NCBI GenBank assembly: GCA_026770025.1
Contig: JAMXDE010000037.1
Span: 614,252 to 678,251 of the forward strand
DNA from: Craspedostauros australis
Taxonomy: Eukaryota; Bacillariophyta; Bacillariophyceae; Mastogloiales; Achnanthaceae
Length of the DNA: 64,000 nt
Reading direction: 5' to 3'
Positions 42,809 through 53,869 of this stretch are shown one piece after another (position 1 is the stretch's first letter; every line of letters begins with the position of its first letter). A program made the position numbers and the translations under genes. The notes beneath the pieces are model-generated. The model was not told the DNA's origin, searched no databases, and worked only from the letters and a program-made list of their open reading frames with translations.

Positions 42809-44418
42809 ATGGAAGACAACAGACTCCCGTTCACCAGCAAGGCTTCACGGTCGTCCTTCTCCACGTCCGGCATTGAACGAAAGATCGGTCACCAGTACGG
42901 CCGCAACTCTGCACCATCACCAAGCCCCATGTCGTCATCGGCAGCATCATCGCCCACCGGCTACGCCTCCGCCTACACCTCCAAGTACATGGACGACCTG
43001 GGCGGCAAGCAGCAGACCGTGTACGGCGATGACAATGAGGCAGAGTTCTCCATGCACTCGCAGCAGGACTTCGACGCCGACATGGTGGACTCCATCAGTG
43101 CGAGGAGGGTGGTGGACAGCGACGAGGAGCCCTTCGACGAAGGCCTGGATGAAGGCCTGGATGACGACATTGACAGCGACAACAGCGACGACGATGAAGG
43201 TGCCGACGCCAACAGTCGCAGTCGCAGCCACAGCCACAGCCAGAGTCACAACGTCAGCGCGGGTGCCGCCGCCAACACGCAGCAGATAGATGACAACATC
43301 CACATCATCGAAGATGACGATGACAACATCGAGAGCCAGTGTTCCGATGAGGAGGCGGGCGACAAGATGACCGATGGAGGCTTCGATGAGTTCACAGACG
43401 AGGACGACTCCATGCGAGATGACTCCTTTCGTGACGAATTCCGTTCCACATCCGACCAGCGCCCACGCGCGATCGGAACATCTCCCAACACCAGCACCGC
43501 GCCGTCCAGGACGCCCCAGCTGGCCAGAGGCAGCCCCAACGCCTCCTCCAACGGGGGCTCGTCCTTCGGCTTCTCCGCCGCCAAGAGGATGTCCTCCATC
43601 CGCCAGGAAGGTGGACTGGAGCCAGTCGTCGAAGGCGAGGAGGGCGACGAGACGGAGCGACCGTCCACCAGAACTGTCAACAAACGCAAGCCAGGCGAAT
43701 TCGGTGCCCATTCCAATGGGGACTCCGGGATCTTCTCCTCCATGGTCTCCGCCAAAAACGACGGCACCCAGCGCACGGCCACCACCTCCAATTCATCCAA
43801 CAGCAACCATGGCAACCAGGACTCCACCAACCCCCTTTCCAAGGAATCCAACCACAGCAATGTGGACATGGACACGGACATGGATGGTGAGGATCCAGCT
43901 TCCACCAAAGACCCAACGTCTACCTACATCTCCACATCCGCCAACCGCCTCATGAGCGGCAGTTCCGCTTCAGCCGGGTGGTTTTGGACAAAAGCCAATC
44001 CACTCATTCCGCCATCCTCCTCAACGAGACCAACGACACCAATGAGGACATGCCCACCCAGCTCGTCTCGCGCACCAACTCCATCGAAATATCCATCACT
44101 CCCATGATGCCCACAACTGCTCCGGCGCAAACCATCAATCAAGATCCACCAGTCACGCAGCTCACGCGAAAAGAATCCATCGGACCCTCCAAGGGATCCA
44201 GCCAGCATCTCGATCCGAAGAACGTGGCCGAGCAGGACACCGGCAACATCACAAGCATGCATTCTGTCGACATTGAGGCGCAGACGGCCACCACCACCAC
44301 AAAGCCGACGTTGCAGGAACCAGCACCGAACAAAAGCACCAACATGGTCCCCGTCGTCATCGTGGCTGTCCTCATCATCGTTGGTGGCATCGCAGCAGGC
44401 GTCGTGCTGGCGGGCTGA
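42809..44418 (+). CDS. Acidic low-complexity protein with C-terminal membrane anchor (frameshifted)
   Basis: The start at ATG 42809 gives MEDNRLPFTSKASRSSF. The protein is strongly acidic and Ser-rich (SDEEPFDEGLDEGLDDDIDSDNSDDDEG), with an SRSRSHSHSQSH stretch, and probably intrinsically disordered. The frame that begins at 42809 ends at 44107. From about 43975, however, the protein-like sequence moves to the next frame (LDKSQSTHSAILLNETNDTNEDMPTQL) and finishes with MVPVVIVAVLIIVGGIAAGVVLAG, a single hydrophobic C-terminal segment (44344-44415). I read this as one gene with a one-base lesion or sequencing error. The topology suggests a tail-anchored or type I protein facing the cytosol. It lies inside the module array and interrupts FAD copy D. 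The family is unknown. Confidence 0.6.
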
Positions 44419-45071
44419 AACATCGGTTTTGTTTTGCGACTCTCGCTGCCGACGCCTCTGACTTTCGTTGACCGCAAGTCAAGCATGCCGATCGTCGGAG
44501 ATAGAGTATCCCAAATAGTAGAATCATATTATAGTATCATCGTGACTCTCTTTGCTTTGTTTGGTGTTGACGCTGTGTGGTTTCTCGTCGTTGCGGATGC
44601 ATCACTATTGTGGTCTTGGCAGCAACGCGCACGGGCATGGGCATGAGTGCTACATACTCACACTCGATTCGCTTGCAGTCAGTGGATTTGGATGAGAGCA
44701 GTTGTCTTACAGTTGTTTAAGGTGATACAGCATCGCATCAATCATCGACACACCTTTCTTTGCTTTGTAAACACCAATCAGAAGCTCCGTCGCTTTCACG
44801 AGTGTGGCCAGTTGGCTGCCGATTTCATTGAAGGCCCATGACCTTATCGCTGCGGCGCTATTTCTTCTGTCGTTGCTCATCGGCATGACGATCGTCCCAT
44901 GTCTGTTTCAACATGTCACTGCACTGTAGCAGAATGTGAAAAGTCTCGTTCGTGGAACCCATTGGACCCCAACGTTTGTTTGTTCTCATCAGCATCTCCC
45001 CAAACAGGGCCTGTGGCCGCGACCATGTCGGAAGGGAAACGCAACATTGATCTCATCTTGTTGCGATAATT
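44419..45071. other. 3' flank of the acidic gene and decayed 3' end of LRR copy E
   Basis: The first about 300 bp are unrelated to the array and include AT-rich sequence (CATATTATAGTATCATC). From about 44770 the sequence aligns on the minus strand with the C-terminal part and 3' flank of LRR genes, out of frame (remains of LPTWSRPLALFGEM near 45000-45060). Confidence 0.5.
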
Positions 45072-46196
45072 TCACCGGAAGATACGTGGAACAAGTGCAT
45101 CGTACACACGGGCATGTTTGCCGGGCGGGCCTGGTCGAATGTCGAGATAGGTGAGTTGGGTAGTCTGCTCCAAGGCTTGCTGAAGTGCTTCCATTTGTGC
45201 CGAGAGTGTCTCGGGCGGAACCTCAAACACGCAGGGATTCAGGAAGTCCCGGTATCTGAGATATGACAAGCTCTTGTTTCCCAGAAGCAATATCGGAGTG
45301 TCGAACATCCTAATCTGCTCTTGTCGCGATGACCCGTTCCAAAGATTGAAAACCTTTAGCTTCTTCAGGTGTGATGCATCGGAAAGGAGTTTGATGATCT
45401 GGTCGATTTCTTGTTGTGAGTAGATTCGTCGGGGGATGCGGACCAGACCGAAATCGATGTTGAGCTTGTTGATGCGCTTGTTTGACTGGAATAGCTTGGC
45501 CATGCCATCGCAAGTGATAGTGGTTTTTGAGAAGGATACTTCGGTGATGCTGCAATTGTTTGGAGACAGCCATCTGCACAAATCGGCACCCCCATTGGCG
45601 AGCTTACAGAAACTAAACTCAACGTGTTTGGAGTTTTGGGAGATGTTGAACATGAGCTTGTCACAATCAACAAGATCACATGAGCACAAATCCACACGAT
45701 GTGTCACAAGAGGGATATCGTGGAGCTGCTTCATCTCCACGAAGCATCGATGCAAGCGGATGCGTTGGTCGAATGGAGATTCGGGTGGATGGTGAGCAGC
45801 CAATCGAATTACGAAGCGAATCGCTTGCTTGTCTTCTTCTCTGAATTGGTCAATGGTGCCGAATTCCAGAAACGGGTATAGAATGCGCATCCGCCCGCAG
45901 CACTGGTGAGACAAACAAGTCAGTAGAACATGAGGTGATAAAGCAATGTGCTTGTGCCGCCGCATCGATTCCAAGTCATCATAAGTGTATCCTGCTTCGA
46001 CGGCCATGTCCCAGTATTCCATCCGCTTGGGTGTGACACTGTAGCAGTCGGTCTGCTCTGCTGGTGTGCACTGTGGAGTGAACACGGTCTTCGGTGGCAG
46101 CTCTTTTTGATGGAGTTGCTTCCAGAAAGTCTTGAAGTCCGGATCATGGTTGGTGTTGGTATTGGTGTTGGCGATGGCATCCGTGTTGCAGCTCAT
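45072..46196 (-). pseudogene. LRR-like protein, copy E, truncated by nonsense
   Basis: 374 codons from MSCNTDAIANTNTNTNHDPDF through the LRR-like blocks to ARVYDALVPRIFR, then TGA. The paralogs have an Arg codon at that point (RRNHRNKVRA), consistent with CGA to TGA. Further frame damage follows in the remaining C-terminal 80 or so codons. It might still yield a shortened protein with all the LRR-like segments, but it lacks the conserved LCSLPTWSRPLALFGE block, so I call it a probable pseudogene. Confidence 0.6.
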
Positions 46197-47128
46197 CCTG
46201 CTGTATGTTGTCGATGCTGTTTATGGTGGGGGCTGTCGATAGTGTTGGTTGCACAACAGCAGAGCAGACAGAGTATGTTGTCCCAAATCAGTTGCGCTTG
46301 GATGGCGATTGTGAGCTCATTTGCTCAAGTTTGCTGTCCTCCATTTCATGATCCTGTGCATTCATCACGAAGCCAAGTGTCGTCAGTCAACATGCCTGCA
46401 TGGACTTGCGCAGTTCCACCACTGTGTCTGGTATGGTGTGGTGTGGTGTGATACGACCGTGGACAGCCACATCACAACCCGAAGCTAGCTAGCTCGCTCG
46501 CACGATACGATCTTCGATCCTGCCCAACTTGGCCACGCTGTACAGTTTCGCCTCTTCATGTGATACCATAGGTCGTGCAACATGAGTATAGCACATCCCT
46601 CCGTGATGGTCTTGGGGGAGTCAACCATTGTGCCATACGAATGCATACTAATAGTAGTATGTGCTTCGGCAGTTGGATGTTATCGAACGACCGCAATGGG
46701 TAGATCCACGATGTGACGAATCCACCACGACTTCTTTGGCGGACATCAGAGGCGTTTCTCGTGTTTCGTTGAGAGGGTGACGATGGCGATGATGAGGATG
46801 ACACCATTCGTGTTTCAATCGACAACAAACGTATCCAGGACTCATCTCGCCTCACTCAATCATTGCGAACTCTGTGGCGATGACGATGGCCATGGTGGTG
46901 CTCCTGTTGCAGACATCGCTGCAGAATACTGACACAGATCGTCACAACCACAACGGTCACATGATGATCACCGTTGCCATCAAGTGTCTATCCACAGAGT
47001 ACGATACCTACCAACGCTCTCTCTCTGTTTCTGGGGAGAGACTTCGAACGATGCCGGCTGGTTGACTTGGTTCCTCACTCATTGATCGCCCAACCACAGA
47101 GACAGCCACAACCAGAAGAATCACAGCA
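46197..47128. promoter_or_regulatory. Divergent intergenic region, module E
   Basis: A slightly shortened copy (about 930 bp) of the shared spacer. The TATGG repeat is reduced to TGTGG-like units at 46431-46452. Confidence 0.6.
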
Positions 47129-48068
47129 ACGGCAGCATTGGCAGCAATGACACCAACGACGTGGTTGATGCATCAATAGAGGATGATTGGTGCCATCTAC
47201 ATTGCGTGCATGTTGGTGGCAACGGACTCACTGCTTCACCATCCCCGTCATCCTCACTCCAACGCAGAAGCGAAGCAGTAGCAGAAGCAGCAATGGGAGT
47301 GGGAGTGGGAACCACCAACCAATATGGAAGATTGCCGTGATCGACGGTGGCATCGCCGGTCTCTTCTTGGCGCATGGTTTCGAGAACAACAGCAATACCG
47401 ACACCAACGACAACAACGTCGCTTGGGAGGCATCATCCGAGGCCGAGCGCATCCAGCAACAGATGTGACAGCAGATCGATGGTGCCAAGATCCGCACGCA
47501 CATCACAAGGCCCATCATCGATCGACTCATCGACAATGCCGATCGATTCTTCGAGTTGGGGATCTACTTCCACAATCCCTTTGCGCGATGTACGAAGGCG
47601 ATGATGGCCACCACCGGAAATCGCAACCGTGGCTGCAATGGAAGCACCAGCGCAGACAAGGTCGCCATCCTTACTGTCTGCGGTGATGCGGCGCACGCCA
47701 TGTCACCGTTCCTGGGACAGGGCGCCAATGAGACCATCCAAGACGCCTACTACCTGGTCAACGCCATTCGTCAATACAATATGCAGTACGATGGACCAGC
47801 CAATGGTTGGAACAGCCTCGAAGAGATCCTGCAGACAGATTACAAAGACAAGCGATGGTCCACCACCACAGGCATCATGGGCATCACGCTCAAGGCTGGT
47901 CTGCTGGAGTACCTGGAGGCCTCGTTGGGGCCATTGGCCAAGTTCCGGGATGTGTTGTTCTTCACCATGGACAAGATGGGCGTTGTGAAGAAGATCTTTC
48001 TGGATGCTGCCATTCCGAGGGTACGAGAATGTATGGAGCGGCGTGAAATCATGATGTGGTGCAGATAG
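47129..48068 (+). pseudogene. FAD-dependent monooxygenase, copy E, start-lost and internally deleted
   Basis: The start codon is ACG (47129-47131), and LMHQ is followed by TAG instead of Lys. IAVIDGGIAGLFLAHGF shows the GxGxxG glycine changed to Asp. It has the same internal deletion as copy A (FENNSNTDTNDNNVAWEASSEA). The shared TGA lies at 47466-47468. The C-terminal half is open from about 47556 with a perfect second FAD motif (ILTVCGDAAHAMSPFLGQGANE) and ends MERREIMMWCR, past the usual PRV end because a TATGAG became TACGAG. Confidence 0.8.
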
Positions 48069-48312
48069 GTTCCGCGGACGCTTTCACATTCTGTTATTAG
48101 ACATTCCATACTTCTCACCAATTACCGCACGCAATCGCAATCACTCAACCAACCATCTCCCTTGTTCCATCCTGCTCGGACGACAACACACATACACATT
48201 CACCAGAGTATCAATACTGTCTTCATGCGCTGTTCTAATTACTTGACGACCAGAGTACTCCAAGGCCATCCAGGATCGCATCAAACATCTATGTGCCTTT
48301 CTTTTCCGCACT
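48069..48312. other. Convergent spacer between FAD E and LRR F
   Basis: Homologous short spacer. No gene seen. Confidence 0.5.
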
Positions 48313-49650
48313 TCAAGCAGAAGCATCATCAACTCGGACGAACCAATCCGCTCTCTTGTCATCCCGCGCCTGTTTCAACATCTCACTGCCCTGCAACAGA
48401 AGATGGAAAGTCTCGTTCGTGGAACCCATTGGACCCCAACGTCGGATTCTTGTCATCAGCATCTTCCCAAACAGGGCCAGCGGCCGCGACCATGTTGGAA
48501 GGGAACACAGCACTGCTCTCACCTTGTTGCGATGATTTCGCCGCAAGCTATGTTCAACAAGCGCATTGTATGAATGGGCATGTTCGTCAGGCGGGCGTGG
48601 TCGAATGTCGAGGTAGGTGAGTTGGGTAGTCTCCCCCAAGGCATGCTGAAGTGCTTCCATTTGTGCCGAGAGGGTCTCTGGGGGAACCTCAGACATGTCG
48701 GGATTCCAGAACTCCAAGTATGTGAGAGATGACAAGCTCTTGTTTCCCAGGAGTGATATCAAAGTGTCGAACCATGTCTCTTGTTCTTGTCGCGATAACC
48801 CGTTCCAAATACCAGAAATCGTGAGCTTCTTCAGGTGTGATGCATTTGAAAGGAAATTGATGATCTGGTCGATTTCTTGTCGTGAGCACATTTGTTGGGC
48901 GCTGTAGTCCCCACAGAAATTGATGCCGAGCTTGTTGATGCGCTTGTTTGACTGGAATAGCTTTGCCAAGCTATCGCAAGTGATACGGGTGGATAAAAAT
49001 GTTGCTGTGGTGACTCTGCAATTGTTTGGAGACAGCCACCTGCACAAATCAGTGCCCCCATCGGCGAGCTTGCAGTCACTGAATACAACGTGTTTAGAGT
49101 TTTGGGAGATGTTGAGCATGAGCTTGTCGCAATCAACAAGATCACATGAATCCAAACACACACAATGTGGCACAAGAGGAATATCGTGGAGCTGCTTCAT
49201 CTCCACGAAGGACTTATTCAATTGGATTCCTCTGTCGAATGGAACTTTGAGTGGATGTTCGGCAACCAATCGAAGTACGAATCGAATCGCTTGCTTGTCT
49301 TCTCCGAATTGGTCAATGGTGCCGAATTCCAGTTTCAGGGATCCAATGCGCATCCGCCCGCAGCTCTGGAGCCACGAATCGCTCAGTAGAACATCAGGTG
49401 ATAAAATAACGATCTTGTGCCGCTCCACCATCGATTTCAAGTCAGCGAAGGTGAATCCTGCTTCGATGGCCATGTCCCAGTGTTCCATCCGTTTGGGTGT
49501 GATGTCGCAGCAGTTGACTTGCATGTCGTAGTTGCCATCCGTAACGACGATGGTCGTCTGTGGCAATTGTTGTCCATAAAGCTGTTTCCAGAATGCCTCG
49601 AAGTGAGGGTCATGGTTGGTGTTGGCGACATCATCCATGGTGCAGTTCAT
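48313..49650 (-). CDS. LRR-like protein, copy F (full-length)
   Basis: 445 residues, MNCTMDDVANTNHDPHFEAFWKQ, intact. The N-terminal segment (KQLYGQQLPQTTIVV, DITPKRMEHWDMAIEAGFTF) is like copy A, while the rest is like B, C and D (LCRWLSPNNCRVTTATF, LAKLFQSNKRINKLGI, LLGNKSLSSLTYLEFWNPDMS, LCSLPTWSRPLALFGKML). It is thus a mosaic. It ends RVDDASA at a TGA that is lost in copy D. It faces FAD copy F across a 1,054-bp spacer. Confidence 0.75.
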   Translation of the reverse strand: MNCTMDDVANTNHDPHFEAFWKQLYGQQLPQTTIVVTDGNYDMQVNCCDITPKRMEHWDMAIEAGFTFADLKSMVERHKIVILSPDVLLSDSWLQSCGRMRIGSLKLEFGTIDQFGEDKQAIRFVLRLVAEHPLKVPFDRGIQLNKSFVEMKQLHDIPLVPHCVCLDSCDLVDCDKLMLNISQNSKHVVFSDCKLADGGTDLCRWLSPNNCRVTTATFLSTRITCDSLAKLFQSNKRINKLGINFCGDYSAQQMCSRQEIDQIINFLSNASHLKKLTISGIWNGLSRQEQETWFDTLISLLGNKSLSSLTYLEFWNPDMSEVPPETLSAQMEALQHALGETTQLTYLDIRPRPPDEHAHSYNALVEHSLRRNHRNKVRAVLCSLPTWSRPLALFGKMLMTRIRRWGPMGSTNETFHLLLQGSEMLKQARDDKRADWFVRVDDASA

Positions 49651-50704
49651 CCGTTTCTTGTTGTCACTGTCGTCGCAGTTGTTACGGCTGATGCCGATTG
49701 GTGCTGATTATTGTTGATTGTGGCACAATCGTATGAGTAGAGCTGACAGAGCAGGCAGAGTATGTAGAGTAGGTATGTGGTCCCAAATCAGTTGCGCTTG
49801 GATGGCGATTGTGAGCTCATCTGCTCAAGATTGCTGTCCTCCATTCCATGATCCTGTGCATTCATCACGAAGCAACGTGTCGTCAGCCAACACGCCTGCA
49901 TGGACTTGCGCAGTTCCACCACTGCGTATGGTGTGGTATGATACGACTGTGGACAGCCACATCATGATCCGAAGCAGGCTAGCTCGCTCGCTTGCACGAT
50001 ACGACCTTCGATGGTGCCCAACTTGTCCACGCTGTGCAGTTGTGCCTCTTCATGTGATACCATTGTTTGTGTAATATGAGTAGGCACATCCCTCTGTGAT
50101 GGTCTTGGGCGAGTCAACCACGATGCTACACATACTCCGATCGATACGGTTCTTCGGCAGTTGGATGTCATCGAAAGACTGCGGTGAGCGGATCCACGAT
50201 GTGAGGAATCCACGATGCGAAGAATCCTCCACGATGATTTCTTCCGTGGAAATCAGAGGGGTTTCTCGTGTTTCGTCGAGAGGGTGATGACGATGAGGAT
50301 GACACCACTCGTGTTTCAATCGACAACAAACGTATCCAGGACTCGTCTCGCTTCACCCAATCATTGCGAACTCTCTGTGGCGAATGAATCAACCATCGGT
50401 CTTCCGATCAACACAGAGCGTGTGCGAGAGGATTCATTCTGTGGCGATGACGATGACGATGACGATGGCCACGGTGGTGCTTCTGCAGACATCGCTGCAG
50501 AAGACTGAGACAGATCGTCACAACCGCAACACTCGCTGATGATCACCGTTGCCATCAAGTATCTATTCACAGAGCATGCCAATACTCTCTCTCTCTCTCT
50601 CTGTTTCTGGAGAGAGACTTCGAACGATGCCGGCTGGTTGACTTGGTTCCTCACTCATTGATCGCCCAACCACAGAGACAGCCGCAACCAGAAGAATCAC
50701 AGCA
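49651..50704. promoter_or_regulatory. Divergent intergenic region, module F
   Basis: A complete spacer. It is the second empty-site reference for the 19-kb insertion (GGCGAATGAATCAACCATCG near 50381). CT microsatellite at about 50586-50602. Confidence 0.6.
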
Positions 50705-52190
50705 ATGGCAGCATTGGCAGCAACAACGTGGTTGATGCATCAAAAGAGGATGATTGGTGCCATCTGCATCGTGTGCATGGTGGTGGCAACGACCTCACTG
50801 TCATCATCATCCCCGTCATCCTCACTCCAACGCAGAAGCGAAGCAGCAGAAGCGAAGCAGCAGAAGCAACGGAAATGGGAATCACCAACCAATACGGAAG
50901 GTCGCAGTCATCGGTGGTGGCATCGCCGGTCACTCTTTGTCACATGCCTTCCAGAACAACAACGGCAACGATGCACACAACATTGATGTGACATGCTTCA
51001 ATGTGACATGCTTCGATGCGAGACCAGAATTGGACGTCGTCGCAGGTGCGGGTGTGCAGCTCAACAGCGGCATGGCAGTGCTGAAGCAGATCTATCCGTC
51101 CCTGCAGCATGCGGTGGCCGATGCCGCGCTGCCATTGATGACCGTGCGATCCAAGACCACCAACTGGATCTCATTCAACGAGGAGTTCCAACTGCTGCAC
51201 TTCAATATCAGACAGATGATCATGGATGCGGGCGGCGACACGACGAAAGCGCTGATCCAGGAGGAAGGCGCGGTCATGGCGTACCGTCCTCCGTCATGCG
51301 AGGAGCGTTGCAGGAGGCGCTGCTTGAGGAGGTGGAGGTGACGCCCGTGCATCTTGGCAAAGCAAGTGATGAATGTGGAATATGAAAAGATGGAGAAGCG
51401 AGATGCCATCCATCTTGCGCTTGAAGATGGAACGAGGGAAGGGCCGTACTGGTACGATATAGTGGTGGGCTGTGATGGTGCCAACAGCGTCGTCAAGCAG
51501 TACATCAACGGCGATACGCGGTCGCCATCAGACAATCAACGCAATTCGCCAGCTGTGTACTCTGGCATCCGCATCCGGTACGCCATCCAGGATGTCGCCA
51601 AAGAGGACAGCGACAGCAACAGTGGCAGCGACAACGGAATGAACACAACTACACATGATCCCGTCCCGCAGCAACACTTTGGCAACGGCGCCTACTGCCT
51701 CACCAGCAACTGCGACAACGGCAACTATGACAACGTCAACTACGGCAACGGTACCAAGCGCGGCACCACCGGAGGCTGCTTCATCATCTTCCGCAACACT
51801 TCCCCTTCTCCAAGCCCACCGCCAGAAAGGATGACAAGAATGTCTCTTGGAAGGCATGACCCGAGGGCGAGCACATCCAGCAACAGATGTGACAGCAGAT
51901 CGATGATGCCAAGATCTTCATGCACACCATCAGGCCATCATCGATCGACTCATGGACAAGGCCAATCGTTTCTTCGAGTTGGGGATCTACCTCCACAATC
52001 CCTTTGCGCGATGGACCAAGGTGATGATGGGCACCACCGGCAACCGCAACGGCGACTGCAACTGCAGCTGCAACTGCAACCGTAATGGAAGCACTTGCAA
52101 AGACGTAGATGCGGTTTGTCTTCACCATGGACAAGACGGGCGTTGCGAAGAAGACCGTTCTGGATACTGCTGTTCCGAGGATATGAGAAT
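50705..52190 (+). pseudogene. FAD-dependent monooxygenase, copy F, broken
   Basis: The ATG is present (50705). A frame change within the low-complexity KQQK region leads to KVAVIGGGIAGHSLSHAF, RPELDVVAGAGVQLNSG and TTKALIQEEGAVMAYR. Then comes a frameshift at the LGK-QVMN junction, the same extra base as in copy B. The frame goes on VMNVEYEKMEKRDAIHLALEDG, IVVGCDGANSVVKQY and FGNGAYCLTSN, then another shift and the shared TGA (51890-51892). The region with the second FAD motif is deleted: sequence jumps from CKDVDAV to HHGQDGR. It therefore lacks the GD-AAH motif and is dead as an enzyme. Confidence 0.8.
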
Positions 52191-52466
52191 GTATGGAGCA
52201 GTGTGAAATCGCGATGTGATGCAGATAGGTTCTGTGGACAGCTTCGCTTGCTGTTGATGGACCAGCCATACTCATATAATCTAGACATTCCATTCTACTC
52301 GCCAATTACCGCACGCAATCACAATCACCCAACCATCTCCCTTGTTCCATCTCACTCGTACAACAACACACATACACGCACCAGAGTATCAATGCTGTCT
52401 TCATGCGCTGTTCTAATTACTCGACGACCAGCGTACTCCAAGGCAATGCAGGATCGCATGAACCAT
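52191..52466. other. Convergent spacer between FAD F and LRR G
   Basis: Homologous short spacer. No gene seen. Confidence 0.5.
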
Positions 52467-53869
52467 CTATGTGCCTTTCTTTTCCACACAACAAGCAGAA
52501 GCATCATCAACTCGGACGAGCTGATCCGCTCTCTTGTCATCCCACGCCTGTTTCAACGTGTCACTGCCCTGCAACAGAAGATGGAAAGTCTCGCTCCTGC
52601 GATTCATTCTACCCTTTGCATTCATTCTACCCCGACGTTTTCTTGTTCTCGTCAGCATCTCCCCAAACAGGGCCAGTGGTCGCGACCATGTCGGAAGGGA
52701 ACCCAGCACTGCTCTCACCTTGTTGCGATGATTTCGCCGGAAGATACGTTTAACAAGTGCATTGTACCAATGGACATGTTTGTCAGGCAGGATTGGAGAA
52801 ATGTCGAGATAGGTGAGTTGGGTAGTCTGCTCCAAGGCTTGCTGAAGTGCTTCCATTTGTGCCGAGAGGATCTTGGGCGGAATCTCGAACATGCTGGGCT
52901 TCCCACCGATCTCGTATGTGAGAGATGACAAGTTCTTGTTCCCCAGAAGCGATATCAAAGGGTCGAATATCATCATCTGCTCTTGTCGCGATGACCCTTC
53001 CCAAATACCGAAAAACCCAAAGCTCCTTCAGGTGCGATGTATTTGAAAGGAGTTGGATGATCTGATCGATTTCTTGTTGTGAGGAGAATTGTTGGTCGTT
53101 GTGGACCCGACAGAAACTGATGTTGAGCTTGTTGATGCGCTTGTTTGACTGGAGTAGCTTTGCCAAGCTATCACAAGTGATACGGGTGCTGTAAAAGGAT
53201 ACTTGGTGATGCCGCAGTTGTTTGGAGACAACCATCTGCACAAATCAGCGCCCCCATTGGCGAGCTTACAGCATTCAAACTCAACGTATTTCGAGTTATG
53301 GGAGATGTTGAACCATGAGCTTGTCGCAATCAACAAGATCACATGAATCCAACTCCACACAATGTGTCACAAGAGGAATAGTATGGAGCTGCTTCATCTC
53401 CACGAAGTATTGAGTCAAGTCGATGTCTCCGCCGAATGAATATTTGCAATGACTGTTGGGTAGCCAATCGAATTACGAAGCGAATCACTTGCTTGGTCTT
53501 CTTCTCCGAATTGGTCAATGGTGCCGAATTCCAGAGCCACGGGATCCAATGTACATCTGCTCCGCGGCCCTGGTGCAACAAAAGCGTTCAGTAGAACATG
53601 AGGTGATGCGGCAAACGTTCTTGTGCCGCGTCACCGTCGATTCCAAGTCATCATAAGTGTAGTCCTGCTTCGATGGCCATGTCCCAGTGTTCCATTCGCT
53701 TGGGTGTGACGCTGTAGCAGTCGATCTGCTCTGCTGGTGAGCACTGCCGGGTGAATACGGTCTTCGGTGACAGCTCTTTTCCATGGAGTCGTTCCAGAAA
53801 GTCCTTGAAGTCTGGATCATGGTTGGTGCTGGCATTGGTGTTGGCGACATCATCCATGTTGCGCTTCAT
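52467..53869 (-). pseudogene. LRR-like protein, copy G, multiple frameshifts
   Basis: The start MKRNMDDVANTNASTNHDPDF (ATG at 53869) and every family block can be found in order, but in at least five alternating frames. Shifts lie near 53660, 53480, 53330, 53220 and 53000. The last part (52467-52976) reads LLGNKNLSSLTYEIGG ... LGSLPTWSRPLALFGEML without a break. Almost all lesions are one- or two-base indels. This fits either a decayed copy or consensus errors in the assembly. Confidence 0.75.

Noticed and set aside
42947-43711. Minus-strand 254-codon frame opposite the acidic gene
   Set aside because: It is a shadow of the repetitive GAC/GAG codons on the plus strand, as the Val-rich composition shows.
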